Assembly: GCF_000715075.1 (NCBI RefSeq)
Contig: NC_134102.1
Coordinates: 95,683,766-95,747,765 of the forward strand
Length of the DNA stretch: 64,000 nucleotides
From: Nicotiana tabacum
Lineage: Eukaryota; Streptophyta; Magnoliopsida; Solanales; Solanaceae
Direction: 5' to 3'
Shown here: piece by piece, positions 61,003-64,000 of the stretch
Layout of the letters: each line of letters starts with the position of its first letter
Numbering within the stretch: the first letter of the stretch is position 1
The notes under the pieces: generated by a model
The model's database searches: none
Seen by the model: the letters and a program-made list of their open reading frames with translations, nothing else
Told to the model about the DNA's origin: nothing
Translations under genes and position numbers: made by a program

Positions 61003-63549
61003 TGTAATGACCTGGCCGGTCGTTTTGAGTGTTGTAGCCCCGTTCCCCCATTTACTACTCATTTTATGCTTATTAGTTTCTATGTGATTTGATAGGGTAG
61101 TTGGTTCGGTTACAGGGATCTTTCGGAATATGTTTAGACACTTAGTCTCAAGGTTGGAAGCTTAAGTTGAAAAGGTTGACCGGATGTTGACTTGTGTGTA
61201 AATGACTCTGAAATGGGGTTTTGATGGTTTGTTATCTACGTTGGGTGATTTTGGACTTAGGATTGTGTACAGATAGTGATTTGGAGGTCCGTAGTTGAAT
61301 TAGGCTTGAAATGGCAAAAGTTGGAAAATTAGAAGTTTTGGAAATTTAGAAGTTTGACCAAGAGTTGACTTTGTGGTTACCAGGATCAGATTAGGGTTCC
61401 GGGAGCTGGATTAAGTCCATTGTATCATTTGTGACTTGTGTGCAAAATTTGAGGTCAATCAGACTTGATTTGATAGGTTTCGGCGTCGAATGTAGAAGTT
61501 GGGAGTTCATAAGTCCATTAGGCTTGAATCGATACGCGATTCGTGGTTTTAGCATTGTTTGATGTGATTTGATGCTTCGAGCGAGTTCGTATGATGATTT
61601 AGGACTTGTTGGTATGTTTAGTTAAGGTCCCGGGGGCCTGGGGTTGATTTTGGATGGTTAACAAAGTGAAATTTGGACTCGGGAGACTGCTGAAGCTTGC
61701 TGGTGTGGAGTGTCTAGTTTCCTTCTATGCGATCGTGAGGTTAGGTACACGATCACGAAGGGGTGTTGGCCACTGTTGGAATTCTTGCTCTATGAGTTCT
61801 CTATCAGGTATACGCGATTGCGTAGCTGGGGCAGTCAATGCATCGCGAACGCGTGGGAGGAGCCACGTTCGCGAAGAGGAAAGGAAGAGGAGCTGGTCAC
61901 ACGCATTGCTCTATGCGAACACATGGGTTTTTGTGCGATCGCATGGGTCTGGAGAGGTAATGCATCATATTCGCGTTGACTTATCCGCGTTCACATAGGG
62001 TCTGAGTTTGGCAGCTTAGGATTTGTGCTTCGCGATCGCGAAGAAGGTACATCTGGGCAGACTTAAATATTTCAAAAATGAGGGTTTGAGCCTATTTCAC
62101 AAATTTGATTTTGGGAGCTCGGTTGAAGTCGATTCTTGGAGAGATTTTTAAGGGAGTGATTGGGGTAAGTGATCCCTACTTAGTTTTTGTTAAATTCCAT
62201 GTTTATATCTTTGATTTCACTATTCAATTAGTTATTTGGGTTGAAATATTTGGGGAAAATGGAGGAAAGTTCTTAGGCCGAATTTTGGGGATTTGATCGA
62301 GATTTTGGTATCGGATTTGAGTAATTTTGGCATGGGTGGACTCGTGGTTGAATGGGTGTTTGGATTTTGTAACTTTTATCGGATTTCTAGATGTGGGCCT
62401 AGGGTTTGACTTTTTGTCTTTTGATTCGAGGCATTCAGAGGCCGTTTCGCGTGGCAAGGGCTTGTTGGAGTAGAATTTTGCAAAGTTTGAGGTAAGTAAC
62501 ACTTCGAAACTTAGTTATGAGGGTATGAAACCCTGAATTACGTGTTATGTGATTGGTGTTGAGATGATGTACATGCTAGGTGACGAGCGGGTGGCGTGCA
62601 CCGTAAGAATTGTGACTTGGTTGATTCCATGGAACTATATAGTTGAAAAATCTTATTGTTACCCGTATTTTACCATGTGTTAGAGCATTAGAGTTGCCAG
62701 TCATGTTAGAAATCCTGCTTAGGCTACGTGTTGGTACTGTTGGGACCCACAGAGGTCGTGTTACATGTTGAACTATTTGCTTAACTTGCCATTTTATACT
62801 CTGTCACAACTATTATTTGCATATTATATCTCAGTCTCTGTTGTCCTTTATTGATACATCAAATCATCATTGTTTGGTCTGATTATCATGATTCTTGTGA
62901 GCCCGAGAGACTGAAGAGATTAATGACTAAGTGAGGCTGAGGGTCTATTGTGAGTGATATTCATGGGATTGGGCTGCACGCCGCAGTAGGCTTTATTGAT
63001 TCATGCAAGGATTTGGCTTATTATAGCACTTGGGCTGGATCGGCCCCTGTGGAGTCTGCACATCCACAGTGGGCGTTGTTGCTATACCACTGTCATATTT
63101 TTCTGTAACTTTTCGTACTGTTAATGTTGTGTGTGGGTTGTAACACTCAGACTCATCACTACTTTCAATCCAAAGGTTAGATTTGTTACTTATTGAGTTG
63201 GTTGTACTCACGCTACACCCTGCACCTCGTGTGCAGATCCAGGTATTTTCGGTCACGGCGGGTGCTGATTCATAGAGTTCATACATTTGGAGATCATCGA
63301 GGTAGCTGCTGTGGCGTCCGCAGGCCTTGATTCTCCTTCCCTATTTTTTACTTTATTTATTCAGTTCTATTTCCAGACAGTGTAACGAACTATTGAGTTA
63401 TGATATTCTATTCCGTTTTATGAGATTTTTATTTTTTAAAATTGTTTTAGTATATTTCAAAGTTGAAAGTGTTGGAAATGTCTGAGTAGTCAGCTTTCTT
63501 AGTACCATGATAGGCGCCATCACGACAAGTTGGGTTTTGGGTTGTGACA
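61003..63549 (+). mobile_element. 5' LTR of gypsy element E (related to gypsy-B)
   Basis: It starts TGTAATGACCTGGCCGG and ends GGGTTGTGACA, 2,547 bp, and is followed by a primer site and gag. The start and end match gypsy-B LTRs. It contains the motif array at 61728-62040, a TATA-like TTAAATAT at about 62063 and a single copy of the GCACGCCGCA block (about 62977) that is amplified in gypsy-B. The preceding five bases are AGAAT; the partner duplication is outside the window. Confidence 0.88.
61728..62040 (+). repeat. CGC-N4-GCG motif array in LTR E
   Basis: Pairs start at 61728/61748 (TGCGATCGTG, CACGATCACG), 61844/61864 (CGCGAACGCG, CACGTTCGCG), 61914/61934 (TGCGAACACA, TGCGATCGCA) and 61966/61986 (CATATTCGCG, CGCGTTCACA), all 20 bp apart. 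Single copies are at 61813 and 62031 (CGCGATCGCG). Confidence 0.85.
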
Positions 63550-63552
63550 AGT

Positions 63553-63564
63553 TGGTATTAGAGC
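63553..63564 (+). other. Primer-binding site of element E
   Basis: TGGTATTAGAGC, one mismatch to the tRNA-Met primer site, three bases after the LTR end. Confidence 0.8.
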
Positions 63565-63741
63565 CTAGGTTACATAGGTCTCACGAGCAGGTTTAGTAGA
63601 GTCTTGCGGATCGGTACAGAGACACCTGTACTTATCTTTGAGAGGATGTCGAACCCTTAGGAAACTTCACATTCTTGTATTCTTTTCGTGTGGATTTGTT
63701 GATTCCGGGAACTAAACTTTTGTTATTCTATTCTCTCACAG

Positions 63742-64000
63742 ATGGTGAGGACACGTGCTACCAGATGGGAGGACAACCACTAGTACCACCAGCTAGGTCC
63801 ACGAGAGGCCGGGGTTGCTGTAGGGGCAGAGTTGTAGCTCGTACAACAGCTAGAGTAGCGCCTGCAGATCTACCAGTTGCTCCAGATCAGGGGCAGGTTC
63901 TAGATGTGGTTGAGCCAGTAGGGCCAACTCAGGCACCAGCTGTGCCCATTGTGATTCCAGGCCTTCAAGAGGCTTTGGCTTAGATTTTGACCGTGTGCAC
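63742..64000 (+). pseudogene. Element E gag N-terminus, continues outside the window
   Basis: ATG at 63742 opens MVRTRATRW, but the frame then reaches a stop at 63781-63783. The matching continuation (GGQPLVPPARSTRGRG, PVAPDQGQVL, VPIVIPGLQEALA) lies in another frame and itself meets TAG near 63980. Compared with gypsy-B gag the order is the same, so a small indel near 63755-63775 has shifted it. Confidence 0.8.

Overview
The window is repeat-rich plant nuclear DNA, most likely from a Solanaceae species (tobacco, pepper or nightshade type). The evidence is one eight-exon plant CDKA kinase gene with canonical introns, plus Ty3/gypsy, Ty1/copia and CACTA elements of the kinds that fill large Solanaceae genomes. 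No rRNA, tRNA or CRISPR locus was recognised. Nearly every transposon reading frame carries stops or frameshifts, so the transposon protein calls are relics.

Layout. 1-7467 is the tail of a Tat/Ogre-type gypsy element: integrase C-terminus, repeat-rich 3' region, and a long LTR of about 4.7 kb. 7542-15025 is a second, 5'-truncated Tat-type element with RT, RNase H and integrase, a pair of hairpin repeats, an antisense ORF locus and an LTR end. 16420-18110 is a patchwork of truncated gypsy LTR and gag pieces. 18698-23760 is the only clear host gene, CDKA/cdc2 on the minus strand, complete except for one extra base in exon 5 that breaks the frame. 24800-32166 is a copia element (copia-A) split by a 2.9-kb solo LTR (A1). 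About 32200-43395 is a left-truncated CACTA element on the minus strand, with TNPA-like and TNP2-like genes, itself split by a second solo LTR of the same family (A2). 43396-44239 and 55359-56232 are two halves of a second copia (copia-B, minus strand), separated by a complete 11.1-kb Tekay/Del-type chromovirus (gypsy-B, 44240-55358). 56233-61002 starts with the LTR of another gypsy element (D) whose internal region has no recognisable genes. 61003-64000 is the LTR, primer-binding site and gag start of a gypsy element (E) related to gypsy-B; it runs out of the window.

The most unusual signal is in the gypsy LTRs. Three LTR families (A, B, E) each carry a GC-rich island built from a short motif of the form CGC-N4-GCG, in pairs whose two members start 20 bp apart. 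The N4 and the spacers differ between pairs and families, yet the 20-bp register recurs. In B, and in D (which has a related but irregular CTACGCA island), the island lies directly upstream of a TATA box; in E it precedes a TATA-like sequence. This suggests a recurrent promoter-proximal regulatory array.
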